A stretch of 64,000 nucleotides of DNA from Umbilicaria muhlenbergii (lineage: Eukaryota; Ascomycota; Lecanoromycetes; Umbilicariales; Umbilicariaceae): the NCBI GenBank assembly GCA_000611775.1, contig KK106987.1, forward strand, positions 1 through 64,000, given 5' to 3'. The notes beneath the pieces are model-generated. The model was given only the letters and a program-made list of their open reading frames with translations. It was not told the origin of the DNA and ran no database searches. This document shows positions 49,360 through 60,977 of the stretch, piece by piece. Each line of letters begins with the position of its first letter. The first letter of the stretch is position 1. The position numbers and the translations under genes were made by a program.

Positions 49360-49771
49360 GTGCGACGGAATGGCTATGACTGTAAGCTGGGTACGAGCAT
49401 GTACTCGAGGGCACCTGGATGAGTTTAGAGTCTGTCGGTCTTGAGCCGCGGAGACGAGTGGTGAGGGCTGTTAGCTTGAGCGATTCCGTGGAGACAGAGC
49501 CGTGGGTTTAGCTCTATTGGGGGCCGGGGCGGGGGCGGGAGCTTAACGAGCCTCGCCGGGGGGCAGCGCCTAAACTTTCCACTATGACGTCCACCCGTAC
49601 GCTAGACTCCACCCCTTTTCTTCGCCCCTCCACTCCCCCGACGGAATGTGTAAGTGTAAAAGAAGCTATTGCTACACCTGCCGTTCTTTGGAACCCGGTG
49701 CAGTGGTCCAGAGAACCAAGAGTCACCTCGTCGTTGGAAAACATAGAAGATCATAGGAGAACATACCCCCG
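49360..49771. other. Intergenic, G-rich run upstream of carrier gene
   Basis: A gggggccggggcgggggcgg run at about 49518-49537 lies about 230 bases upstream of the carrier ATG. No gene is supported; the plus frame at 49584-49775 has no domain. Confidence 0.4.
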
Positions 49772-50964
49772 ATGAGTGCGAAATCCAGTAAAGATGTAGG
49801 CATCATATGCTCGTCGTGTGCTACGTGTCGGACAGGCTGATTAGAGTGCCTCGGCTCAGGGCTCTCAGCAGATACCCGCCATAGTCTCACTCATTTCGGG
49901 TGGCGTGGCCGGCGCTGTCGAGGCGGCGGCAACAGTAAGTAAGCAATATCGCCGGACTGTTCGGAGCTTGCAAACACGAGCTAGACTCTAACGCACGGGC
50001 AGTACCCCTTCGAGTTTGCAAAGACCCGCGTTCAACTTCGTAGTGAAAGGGGCGTTCCTACGCCCCGGAATCCGTTCACGGTTGTTGGACAGGTCTTTCG
50101 TGAGGAGGGCGTACGTGCGCTGTACAAAGGATGTACCACGCTTATTGTCGTATGTCCTGTCTCATTTCAATAGTCAAGTATATTTGATATCTATATGTCT
50201 TGCTTTCTTCCAAAGTTCCTTCCACCCTCCACTATATGAACGTTGTGGACGTTCTTTCGAGCTGCGCAGCTTGTCTCACTGCCGCCCTAGCGCATAACCT
50301 GACTCCGTATCTCCACTAGGGCTCAATCGGCAAGGATGGCGTCCGGTTCCTCTCGTTCGACACGATCAAAAACTCCTTCAAAGATCCAGAAACGGGGACC
50401 TTGACCCCACTTCGTAACATGCTCGCTGGCATGAGCGCTGGCGTCGTTGCCAGCATCTGCGCCGTGACACCAACTGAGCGCATCAAAACCGCTCTGATCG
50501 ATGATGCACGGACCGAGAGACGCTTCCGGTCACCAATACATGCTGTACGAATCATCTACCAAGAGCACGGCCTGGTCAACGGATTGTACCGAGGTTTTGC
50601 CGGCAACACTCTCAAGCAAGCGTCCGCGTCCGCCTTCAGAATGGGCACGTACAACATCCTCAAGGATTTTGAGAACACCCGCAATATCACGCAAAGCACA
50701 GCTACGAACTTTGCCAACGGAGCGGTAGCTGGAACGGTTACGACTTATGCCACAATGCCATTCGACACTATCAAGACCAGGTCACAGAGTGCAAAGGGCG
50801 CCAGCACTGTCGAGGCATTCACTAGTATCATGAAGGACGACGGCGTGAGAGGCTTCTGGCGGGGAACGACGATGAGGCTAGGAAGAACGATCTTCAGCGG
50901 AGGGATATTGTTCACCGTCTATGAGCAGGTCGCCGCCGTTTTGAGCCCACTATTTGGTCGGTGA
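49772..50964 (+). CDS. CTP1: Mitochondrial tricarboxylate (citrate) carrier, Ctp1 type
   Basis: Four exons: 49772-49795, 49869-49934, 50003-50149 and 50320-50964, about 293 residues. Exon 1 encodes MSAKSSKD; exon 2 QIPAIVSLISGGVAGAVEAA. All three carrier signatures are present: YPFEFAKTR (exon 3), TPTERIKT and MPFDTIKTR (exon 4), one per 100-residue repeat, with matching second motifs EEGVRALYKGC, EHGLVNGLYRGF and DDGVRGFWRGT. GVRFLSFDTIK and FAGNTLKQASASAFRMGTYN are typical of Ctp1. It exchanges citrate for malate or other tricarboxylates across the inner mitochondrial membrane, supplying cytosolic acetyl-CoA. The length is as usual. The third intron is long (170 bp), and the acceptor of the first intron could be 3 bases further on. 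Confidence 0.9.
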
Positions 50965-51880
50965 CATGTATATCTCACTTCACTTAGATGACGCTACGTA
51001 CTAAATTTAAGAATGGGAGTATTATCTGAATTCCTAATGATCCACGGGGATAGTGCCGCGGACAGTATAGCGGAAGGGGCGAGGGAGATGTTGACAGACG
51101 CGGAAAGCTCGACTTGGAAATGGCAGCAAATGGCAGCAAATGGCAACAGTAAGCCTTTTCACCTCTAGAACAGCCACACATCGGTATGACAAGTGAGAAG
51201 CTGTAGTAACACTGACATGATCGTGTCTTAGCTTCCTAGAACAGGATTCTTGAAGTCCCACCCCGATTTCACAAAATCAGCTCCCAAAGGCAACGCATAC
51301 CTGAAACCATTCACAAACAAAGCTTTCCAGTTTGCAGCAGCCAATTGAATGGTCTGGCTGAGCAGGTGGCTAGCAGAAAAAGCTTGCTGTGTGAACACGA
51401 GTGTCAATATTCTTGGTAGCTGGCTGTTTCCGTCATAGGAAACTGGAGACTATGCCATCAGTTTAGGAAATCATACATTAAGAGATCATACATTAAATGT
51501 TGATTTAATTTTGTTCTCAAGTTTTATACATGACGCTTTGAATGTCAACCTGTACTTGGATCATTTATGTTCAAAACTGCGAGGAAATACTCTAAGAGAA
51601 GCCCACAGTGACGGTGATAAGGCAACTCTGCAAAGATAGCTGCATCCAAAGTAAGTGGTTATGTCAGACTAACAAAAGACAGCCATGTAGCAAGCGCACT
51701 GAGACAAAGAGCAACCTGCTCAGTGAAAGAGAACAGCAACTCTTCTTGCAACATTCTCCTCGCAAGCTACGAGCTTTTCTGCAACCCTTACCTTATAACA
51801 GCACCCCCTGCCGCCTCTCCACCCTTGAGCCCAGGGAACCCTGCCCCGGGTCAGCTCTAAGAAGCCGCAGCAGTCTATAC
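50965..51880. other. Intergenic, no gene called
   Basis: Frames on either strand (51034-51261 minus, 51608-52174 plus) have no recognisable domain. A 9-base phrase atggcagcaa repeats in tandem near 51119-51139. Nothing else is supported. Confidence 0.4.
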
Positions 51881-52270
51881 TCAGCAACTGCCATCGGCAC
51901 ACGACTGGGCTTGGCGGACTGTACAAGTTTGACAGGAAGGACGAGGGGCCGCCTCGAAGTCGAATCCTCCGTTGTCGTCACCGGCACCGCGGTAGTATAC
52001 GTAGAAGTCATCGCCATCGTTGCCGTCGTCGCCCGGGCGCAATCCCAGCGAAAGCTCAGTCCCCGTCATGGTCTGCATGCATGCGGCGGGTGGGCCAGGG
52101 TCGACCGCGTTTGGGCATCCGGGCCGCTCGGAGGGTATAATTTGGGGCCGTGGAGGGGGGGGTATTGTGGTTAGGATGGTGGGGATGGCGGCGACACTGG
52201 CGATGGTGATGGTGAGGGCGGTAGTGGCGGTGGCAGTGCAGAGGCAGAAATCAACATCCAGGGTGGAAGT
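51881..52270 (-). CDS. Possible secreted cysteine-containing protein fragment
   Basis: The minus strand is open from 52270 to a stop at 51881 with biased, protein-like content. It starts with a hydrophobic ALTITIASVAAIPTILTTI segment resembling a signal peptide, then GCPNAVDPGPPAACMQTMTG, an acidic glycine-rich GDDGNDGDDFYVYY, and a cysteine-rich end (SCQTCTVRQAQSC, DGSC). No ATG precedes the hydrophobic part in this frame. A start would need an upstream exon, and the neighbouring frame also reads as a secretion signal (AAVATIIVNSVTALDPPP), so the exon structure is unresolved. The DNA is over-rich in C on this strand, which can create false frames. The family is unknown. Confidence 0.3.
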   Translation of the reverse strand, partial: TSTLDVDFCLCTATATTALTITIASVAAIPTILTTIPPPPRPQIIPSERPGCPNAVDPGPPAACMQTMTGTELSLGLRPGDDGNDGDDFYVYYRGAGDDNGGFDFEAAPRPSCQTCTVRQAQSCADGSC

Positions 52271-54006
52271 TTATAGGCAGCCAGCTGGGGCGGAGGGTCC
52301 AGGGCGGTGACGGAGTTGACGATGATGGTGGCCACGGCGGCGATAGAGGATTAGTTAATTTGCATTTTCGGTGGGTGCGGCTCTGTCGGGCAAATAGCCA
52401 AGAGTGGAGACGAAGCTGAAATGGAAAGCGAGTTTGAGGATTATCTAAGTAGCAAATGCCGGAATGTGTTGATGGACTGGAGATACAAGTTCAGAAGGTA
52501 ACATCATATTCTTGTAGTCCGTCATCTCTAGCTAGAAGAGGTGCAGTATAGGTCGCCAGAATCAGAGCAGCAGAGCGTTCAGTGTCCTCGGGGCTGTCAG
52601 AAGCTGGCATATAAGAGACAGCTGAAAGCTTTGCGACGTCAAAGAGAAACCCAATGCCTTCGCCCCCAAGAACAGCTTTGCAGGATAATAACGAGAGCAT
52701 ATTTCAATAACTATTTCGTACTATATGCCTCCAGAATAAGATCACCGATGGCGGTCAGCAGCCCCATATCCACCGAGCAGACCTCTACAAAGCTGAGTGA
52801 TTACGCACGTTGAACTTTCGCACTCAATCCAGTACAAAATAGGCAGCGAACGCGAAAGGTTCGAGTTATGGGTTTGGATCTCGGGCTGAGCGACAGAGTC
52901 GATAGCGCCACTTTCAGTTGCTCGGACGACATTCATAGGGGTAGGAGAGAGCGGGATACCGGGAGATGATGTGAGCGCAGGTGCCAGAGTAGAGTTGAAA
53001 GGACCGGCATGGTCAAAGCCGTGGCGGGGAATCTTCTCCAAGCTCTGGCGCTGTTTGCAGTGCTGCATCTGTACCCGTCCATAGATAAAGACCATTTGTT
53101 TACAAATGGACTGCTTATTTTTATGAACCGACGAGCTAGTCCTAATGCGTCACGATATTCATGAACAGATCGTTCAATCACAAAGCAACCAGATCCTGCC
53201 TTCTTCATACACAGACGTGGTTGGGTTTACGAAGAAGATAAACTTTATGCCTCGACGGGTACACCTGCTTCTCGTCAAACGACACCCCTCTGTCATACAT
53301 TGGCACCCCATATATATGCATACCTAACCCCAGCCACGACACCCCTCACTGCGCTCACCCCGAAGCCTAGCCCCCAACACAGACGCCTCAGTATTTGGTT
53401 ATTATCGAGTTATCTGCGGAATCCAGCATTGTGCGTGGGTGGAATGAGCCCTAAAGCATTCCCGCTGGGAATGTTGACTTTGGTGTAGAATTTCGGTCCG
53501 CCTTGAACCGAGTATTTTATGTTTGAGGGGAGGGGGATTGTCAATGTATGGAATCGGGGTGTCGTTTTACGAGGACCCTCTCTCGTTCCATCCACCCGCC
53601 TGTCTCAGCCTGTCAAGCTGTCAAACCGCGATGCGAGCGATTCTCCCCCCCGCTGCCGTCCGTCTTGTTCAAAGGAATCGCAGAGTTCCAACTTCCATGG
53701 CGAGGAATGTCTCAACGGCATGCCGCGGTCAGCATCCTTCGGTGCAAGTATAGGAATTGACTTCGTCAGGGCTTGTCAAGCAGTCACGTTACCCAGCAGT
53801 AGCTGGTTTGTACCGAGGACAGACCTGCTCGAAAGCGTGCAATGCAAGGGAGGCACTTAATCGCCCGAACGCGGCCAATCACCTGGAATGCGACACACGT
53901 GACTCCCGAATTCGGCCCTCAGTCTGCCCAAACCTCCTCACGTAATACCGACCATCCACCATCAACCATCTACACCGCGCATTACTCACAATTGCCCACC
54001 GCCCTC
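52271..54006. other. Long gene-poor stretch
   Basis: Open frames of 60-120 codons exist on both strands (52742-53095 minus, 53519-53860 plus), but none shows a domain, signal peptide or supported intron. No repeat structure is obvious. Confidence 0.35.
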
Positions 54007-55945
54007 ATGAATCCACTGTCTACACGGATTCGCAAACGTCGAGTTCCTCAGCGACAGGAGCCAGATCCACATAAGACTCTCTCAGGTAGGCGGGATATCT
54101 TCTTTATACGATGATTGCGAAGAAATTAATCTTGCATCTTGCACAGTGTTGAGGAGACGAAGCTCGCGGCTACAATCGAGGCAGCGCTCTGTGACAATGC
54201 CTCACGTCCTGGGGTCTTCCTACCAACCTCAGAGCCCCTTCGAGCAACGACCAACAGATTCTCAGACTTTCCAGCCTGTTGGAGCGACCTCATTCACGCG
54301 CATGCCAACTTCGGGTCCTATCGAAGTATCGGCGCCGGTACCTTCGAGAGCGCAGTCTCAAGGTTGGTTGTCTTATGGTTTCAACAAGCAGAGTACTAAT
54401 ACGCCCATCATATGCTAGAATATCTTTCTCCACTACAAACCCATCAACATCAGACTCGGAAACGGAAGCCTAACAGATCTATCGAGACCGGTACCGAAAG
54501 ACCTCCAACACGTGCCCTTCTGACGGAGGAAAACCTGAAGGCGTTCGCAAAAATGGAAGGACGAGCAAGAAAGTTTGCTGGGAAAGAGTCTACGACACAA
54601 CCGTCTTCTACAACCAGAACTACCGACAAGGATTTGGGTAAAAAACTGCAACAAAAGAACGTCATTTATACTAGATTCGACGCACGACCTCCAGAGGACG
54701 TCGCCGAAATCAGAGAACTGTTAGACCGACCACGAGAATCTCAACCACCTGATCACTCAGCCTACAATGAGTATATTGTACTCACTGAAAATGACGATAA
54801 CGAACGTGCCATAGAGAATTCCGCTTATCCACTACTTACAAAACGGACGGCCGAGCGAGTGACTTCAGGCTACTTCCCAAGATACAATCATTCTTGGTCG
54901 GCAATTGACAATCATCTTACTACGGGCCTTAGTAATGCCCGACCAGATGTTGTTGAGTCTTACCGTGAGACTGACTACCCTCCAAGCGCGGTCGAGGCAC
55001 TTTCTGGAGACCTTGCTCCTTCCTCATATAATGAGGCGATGCCGGCTTATGCTGTTGAATTCAAGGGTTCCAAGCGCAACTTGAACCAAGCAAAATTGCA
55101 ATGTGCTTATGATGGAGCGCTAATGACGGAGGGAGCACGTGCTGTGCATAAGTATATGGACAAGCCCGACGACGCTTTCTACGGTAAAACGCAGGCGCTC
55201 ACAGCCGCATTCAATGGTACGACTCTTCAATTCTATGGCCATCACGCGGTACAGACTCCGGCATCGCCACAGCCCGCAGCTGTAGACTCTCTCCAATATC
55301 ATCAATATCTCTTCGGTACCGACAACCCTCGCGATTCCTTGGAAAAGTTCCAGAGCGCATACAAGCATACTAGGAATGCTGAAGATTTCGGTTACCGTCT
55401 AGCAACACAAAGGAAGGATGCATTGTGGGCATATACGAATGCGGACCATCCACAAACTTCACCCGTTGTTACAATATCTGCGCAGCAACCATCGACCGAT
55501 TTCTTGGTTCCCATCTCCACAGGTATGCCAGCTAGGACTGCCGACATTGGAGATTGCGATGGCTACGACTGCGACGAGCGAAGGAATGGAGAAGACGAAC
55601 CCAGTAAGCAATTATTGGCTGAACTCTATGAGTCTCACAGAAGACAATCAGAATGAGCCCACTGTGCAAGTTCCTACTGCGGATAATGAATACACTTCGC
55701 CCGATGCTCTAATACACGATCTGATAACTCCACCGCAATCGTCAAAGGATGTTTCGCTTCCACTTGAGTCACAGCAGCTGTAAGTGTCGGCCGTTACAGA
55801 ACCTAGGGAAGATGTTGACTCTAATGTACGTGGCCGTAGGAGGACGCGCCGGGCACGGACACGCGCCGCTAATACCTTCGAAGGGCCGACGGGGGTTGAT
55901 CATCTCTCTAAGGCGCGAAAGACTCGTAGGAAACACTATTCTTAG
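54007..55945 (+). CDS. Fungal PD-(D/E)XK-like protein with basic nuclear tails
   Basis: Proposed exons are 54007-54085, 54147-54362, 54419-55603, 55641-55779 and 55840-55945; all junctions keep phase, giving about 574 residues. The N terminus is basic (MNPLSTRIRKRRVPQRQ, then VLRRRSSRLQSRQR). The core has YTRFDARPPEDVAEIRELLD, ARPDVVESY (PD near 54942) and PAYAVEFKGSKRNL (E at 55057, K at 55063), a PD...ExK arrangement, then QCAYDGALMTEGARAVHKYM, FYGKTQALTAAFNG and YHQYLFGTDNPR. The last exon encodes a basic tail (RTRRARTRAANTF, KARKTRRKHYS). The fourth intron would be only 37 bases. If it is not used, the protein stops at 55656. The family is fungal and of unknown function; nuclease-fold membership is inferred from the motifs and general layout. 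Confidence 0.65.
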
Positions 55946-56839
55946 AGGCTTCACGGAAGTAGTAGAGGCGACAGCGAGGCGGAGACCAAGGGCGGAGTCT
56001 ATGGCACAGGTAGTGAAGAGTCCTTAAAGAAAGCAGATGAAATCGTAATTTTTAGACGTTTAATTCCACACCTGAAACATCAAGACAAGTCGCAAAACAA
56101 GGCGTGAAAAAAGTAGCAAGCGCGCACGAAACCAGGCTTCTTGACCGCAAGGAATTGAGGCTTTGAAGGGCGTGGGGGCGGACTCCAGGGTAATAACCTC
56201 AAGAAGAGGGGGCACTCCAGGTTAGAAAATTGAAACGGGGTAGTCCCGGACAATACATCAAAGGCGGCGGAGGGGATACTCAGCGGTAATTTGCCGCTGT
56301 GCGATAGCGCAGAGCACACACAAACACATGAAAAATATCAAAGTCACATCGGGGAATTCAATTGAAGAACCGTGAGCTGAGCATCAAGACGACAGATGCC
56401 GAGGTTGAAGCATTCCGGCAATGCCGCAGAAGTCTGGACAGGCAGAGGCCGGAGCGGAGCTTCGACCCAGATCGCAACATACAGCGCAGTCGCGCACGGA
56501 ATACGCACCAGTTCGATCAAGATGAGAGCAGTTCGAGGAGTCATCAATAGAACCGCCGGGTCGAGAGATAAGGGTCCTAGAATATCGAGGCGGCGTCGGG
56601 TGGATGGGAGCCATTGTGTAGGTTTCTGGGCACGGAAGTCCCAGACGAGCTGTTCCCACACCCCAAGGAGACGAAAAGTTCCCAGGTCGTCTCCAGAGCG
56701 AAAAAAGTGGCGCCTCTTTCGTGAGGCGGCTGGGACTTTGGGGAAGAGGGCGGTGCCCATGTTTGCTGTTGTTCTGTTGGCCGTGAGGTAGCTATGGAGC
56801 TGGATACGGCGCTTAGATGGAAAAAGTAACGACGGCGTT
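55946..56839. other. Intergenic, no gene called
   Basis: Overlapping frames on both strands between 56344 and 56791 have no recognisable domain. The minus-strand pseudogene ends at 56840. Confidence 0.4.
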
Positions 56840-58696
56840 TTAGTTACTATTGTTGCAACATGAAAACCAGATCATGCCTTCTCGACCCATGTCTTCCTCG
56901 AGCGCAATCCCTAAAGAGTCTGGTCTGCCGTCCACGCCCACTCGGAACTGCGCTCTCATGATGCCCTCACTCCCGTCGAACGTGTCGTGTCGTCGCGCAA
57001 CGAAGTGTTCGCCAGAAACGTGCGAGAGGGAGAGGGATGATTGCCAGGTGCGGTCTGTCATGTCTGCTTCGAGCTTCCCGTCGCCACCGCCGTCAAAGTG
57101 ACAGTAGCGGAAGACAAGCGTGTGATAGCCAGCGTTGTGGTACTTTCCAGCGTAAGCCTTGACGGGAAGACTTGATGGAAGGCGGTTTCCCACAGCTGGG
57201 AGGTCGGGATACAGGTCTTCTACGGTTTTGGGCTCACCGTCGCCACTGGCTTCTTTTTGGATATACGCATCCCAATCGAACCTTTTCTCCTCGGACACGC
57301 CGAGAATTCGATAAGCGCCCAGCAGAGCTTCTCTTCGATTTCGTTGGCTAGGTCGTCCGAGTTGCTGAACATGACCATTCCAAACTGCTGGTTGGGGAGG
57401 TACAGCATCTGGCTTCCGAATCCGGGGACGCAGCCGTCGTGGCCGATGACGGGATGGCCGTGGTAGTGTTCCACCTCCCAGCTGAGGGCGTAGCAGCGTG
57501 GGGACGTGAATGGGCGAGCCTTTCGCCTGTAACGGTTCGTGGGGCTACCAAGTCGGATTTTGCGGAGGCGGGGATTGGACTGTCGATGGTGTCTGTGAGA
57601 AAGAGTCGGATCCATTTCGCATAGTCGTCAACAGTGCTTATCATTTCGCCCCAGCCGCTTGACTCGGGATGCTTCAGATAGGGGATGGGGATGTATATGG
57701 AGTCTGGCGATGGGGCGTAGTGGTAGCCTTGTGCCATCTGGTCCTTGGCGGCTTTGTTAGCCACTACCTCGTCGTAGCCGAAGTAGGTGGATGTCATACC
57801 AAGAGGGGTTCAGATCCGGTCGCGCAGAAAGGTGCCTAAGGATTGGGAAGCAATTTGTTCAATGAGATGGCTAGCGGCGGTGTACATCAGGTTGCAGTAT
57901 TGGTAGGTTGTTCGTAGATGTTTTGTCAAGGGGAGGTTGCGGAGATTGCGAGTTACGGATCTTGGGGTGTCGGGGGTGGAGGAGAGGATACCTAACGTTG
58001 ACTCAGCGTGGCTATATGCCGCGGTAAGAAAAAGGAGATGGTTAGTCGCAAGTCAGCTTGTGGAGGAAAGTTGGCTGGTTTGACTCACTCAGGCATGCCC
58101 GTTCGATGACACAGGATGTCTTCCACAGTCACATTCGCAGTGGAACAAGCTTCCGGAAGGACAAAATCATCTCGCATTATCTATGAGACTGGGGTGGTCC
58201 ATTTGATATTTGGATACTTCTCGTGGTCGGCCACGAAAAGGGAGATTGCGGCCGCAGTGAAAGACTTTGTTGTACTTGCGGTGTAGAAAAGGGTTGATGG
58301 GTTGACTTTTACGTCTGGATATCGAGCTATGCCGTAGCCCTGATGTTCTGCCTTAGAGAGAGAAGAGAATGTCGTAGGAACGCAACGATTCAAGGTGGTG
58401 GCTAACGCTGTCTGGCTTACGCTTGAGAATATGTCTTCCCCAGACACCACCGCAACAGCTAACCCCGGAACATGCCAGCGATCAGTGATCGTTTGAATCA
58501 AATCATCGAACTTCTTACTAAGTTCACCGTTCGGTAGCAGTAGTCGGTCACCACCAACCGCACCTACCTTTAAAAGGGCTCCTTCGCTCATCTTGGACAT
58601 GATCACTGAAAAGCCACGATGGAAATGAAAGCGCAGCACAGCCTTCCTCAGCGTCACTAAGAAAGCTGATCTTAAGAATCGATCTTTCGACAACAT
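56840..58696 (-). pseudogene. Beta-lactamase-family serine hydrolase pseudogene
   Basis: The minus-strand exons 58696-58421, 58351-58089 and from 58011 on (GTAAGC and GTGAGT donors) encode a class C beta-lactamase/penicillin-binding-like enzyme. It has ITDRWHVPGLAVAVVSGEDI, the SxxK motif in TASTTKSFTAAA, RTGMPDHAES, the YxN motif in QYCNLMYTAASH, and WGEMISTVDDYAKWI. The gene is broken in several places: a TAG after KWTTPVS (58181-58183), a TGA after FLRDRI (about 57811-57813), and two one-base frame changes, one near 57540 before ARPFTSPRCYALSWEV and one near 57300 before LGVSEEKRFDWDAYI. The C-terminal domain to 56840 is still well formed, so inactivation is recent. Such hydrolases act on esters or small metabolites. 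The start could also be the in-frame ATG at 58600. Confidence 0.75.
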
Positions 58697-59340
58697 GACT
58701 CACGTCTTCAGACGTGAGTCACACGGAAAATGGAATAGTAGCAGTTGTTGCTGCTGTGCAGTGCAGTACTTTGGCTGTCTTTCTGTGAGGAATGAGAACC
58801 TTTTCATTGGCTGAAAGTGCGAGGAAGATGCTCCTGTGCCATGGAATACGCCGCGATCTGACACGCAGTGCAGTATGGATATTGACAGCATGGCCGGGAG
58901 AAAGGGCCATATGGAGAGAGAAGTCGTGGAGCGACGATATGGTGCAAACACGGCGTAGTCAAGCTGAAGATTCTCACATTGATATCATTGAAATGAACAG
59001 CGATACCTAACGATAGTTGGGAATTCATGCCGTGTATTTTGTGTCGTCTAAAGATACTCATCTAGCATGCCGGCGCCCGAGGGAGCGCTCTGACATCCCA
59101 AGCAGGGAAGATGTCGTGGCTGGAACGGCTCATATCAACTGACAGCTTAAATTTTCCCAAGCTCATTCGAGGGTCATGCTCTTGAGCTCATGATACTAAT
59201 TATCTGCCAATTCTGAATGAGTGGGAGAAAAACGGTCTTGGCCTGGCCGCACCCAGAGACAGGAGAAAGGTGGCAATAACACACTCAGACCACAAAAGTA
59301 GCGCCAATTAGAGAGGTTTCGCAACCACTTCTTCCGGCAA
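58697..59340. other. Intergenic before the second repeat island
   Basis: No domain-bearing frame on either strand. Short frames at 58700-59061 overlap one another and are judged random. Confidence 0.4.
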
Positions 59341-59521
59341 TGTTAGGCATAGCGGCATAAAATTAGGGTGACGCCAGCGTCGCCCTAGGCCCTAAAGGGT
59401 AGTCACCGCCGAAGAGGAGCGCTACCATAGCTAGTGCTCCTCTACAGGCACCTCTATGTGTTGCTTTAGGCTTAGTTTTAATGTAATTTGAACCTTCATA
59501 TGCTGCAGAGATTGTGTAACA
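59341..59521. repeat. LTR-like sequence (solo LTR candidate) with hairpins
   Basis: 181 bases starting TGTTAGGCATAG and ending GATTGTGTAACA, the TGTTA...TAACA ends common to fungal LTRs. It keeps its CpG sites, unlike the DNA that follows. Inside are two strong hairpins, agggtgacgc/gcgtcgccct and gaggagc/gctcctc. No clear target-site duplication flanks it, so the call is tentative. Confidence 0.35.
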
Positions 59522-60977
59522 CGTAGATAGCCATATTATAAATTAATTGAATAGAAATATGAATAGGTTTCTGCCTCTCATGAGTCCTGAGGACTACGAC
59601 CAGACCTCTTCACCTGTCACACTGCTTGAATGAGGTGATTCTCCACCGCCTGTAAGGGCTTCAGCATCCTCCCCCCCCCTCTCTCACCTTTAAAGACTGT
59701 CCTGGAGTCTCCTCATTCAACGCAGGCTTTCAAACAGGCAACTTGAGCTTTCAAACAGGCAACTCAACAGCAGCAATGAGCTGCCTGACTAAGACAAGAG
59801 CTGACTCAACTGAAAGCAGCTCTGACAGTGAGAGAAGGATTGAAACAGACACTCTTGTTCATGATGAAGGAGGTCATAATGATAGGTCTCTGCATGAATC
59901 ATCAGCATGAGTATTGAAGCCTATTAAAGAAGGATTTCTGAGCCCTTATTCAGCAGCTTTTGCAGGCTGAACTTCATCAAGAAACACTGTACAGAAGCGC
60001 TGAGGGAAGAATGAGAAAGCTTGCTGAAAAAAGAGTCAAAGTGATGACTGCAGAGAAAGAGGAGACAGAAACTGTGCAGTCAGACAATGCACATACACAA
60101 GCGTTAAACCAGTGACTTGCAGTGCTAAAGGATGAGAAAGAAGCCCTTAATAATCAGAAAGGAAAAAAGAAGGATGTGAAGAAATGACAAGCTGAATCAG
60201 AGGCTTGAAGGCAGGCTTCATTAATCAATTTTCAACAAAAAGGGGCACTTACCAGGGTTTTAATTAACAGTGATGATGAGGAAGAAACAAACAAAGGAGA
60301 AGAGCCTGTTAATGAAGAAGAAGAAGAAGAAGAACAAGAAGCAGAAGCAGCAGAGAATGATGTAAAATTCATTAATATACAGGATTTTGAAAATGAAAGA
60401 ATTGAAACAATTTCACTCAATGATATCACTCTTTCAATCAACTCATCTAGGACACCTCTTAAGTGTTTAAACACTCTGCCTTCACCTCTCTACTTCACCT
60501 TCACTGTCTTCACTGCCTTCACTGCCTTCACTGCCTTCATCACCTCTGCTGTCTTCACTGCCTCTGTCAGCTGTTTCACCTCCACCATCAGGTTCAGTTC
60601 TCAAGGTCAAAGCCAGAAGAGAGCTTGTTTGAGAGGAAGGGAGGAGCACTCAGGTGTGAAGTCATGAGATTTACTGTTTATTGAGGCCATCAACAGCCTG
60701 GGAGACAAATTGAGGGGGGGGGTGAATGAGACAGGGGTGGAGGACTGATTCACTCAATTGAAGATGAAACTGAAGATGAAGAAGCAGGAAACAGAGAGAA
60801 AAGCTCTTATTTAAAAAGTGAAGGAGGACGCTCAATGAGATAAACTGCAAGCAATGTTAACAAGAATTGCAGAGATAAAGGAAGGTGAAAAGGAGGCTTT
60901 AAACACTTTTAATTAATTAAGTAGTCCTTCAAATTTGAAGGCAGACAATTGAACTGCCTGCTTGTTTGATTGCCGCG
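59522..60977. repeat. CpG-poor degenerate repeat DNA
   Basis: The second AT-rich block begins here. It contains a paired phrase, agctttcaaacaggcaact, near 59727-59764, a glutamate-rich GAA run near 60310-60340, and a (ctgccttca)n-like run near 60500-60545. The short open frame at 60463-60684 is produced by that run. It may be the decayed body of another element, but no domain is recognisable. Confidence 0.45.

Noticed and set aside
60463-60684. His/Cys/Leu-rich ORF (LHCLHCLHC...) as a metal-binding protein
   Set aside because: It is generated by a ctgccttca-type microsatellite in degenerate repeat DNA and has no conserved surroundings.
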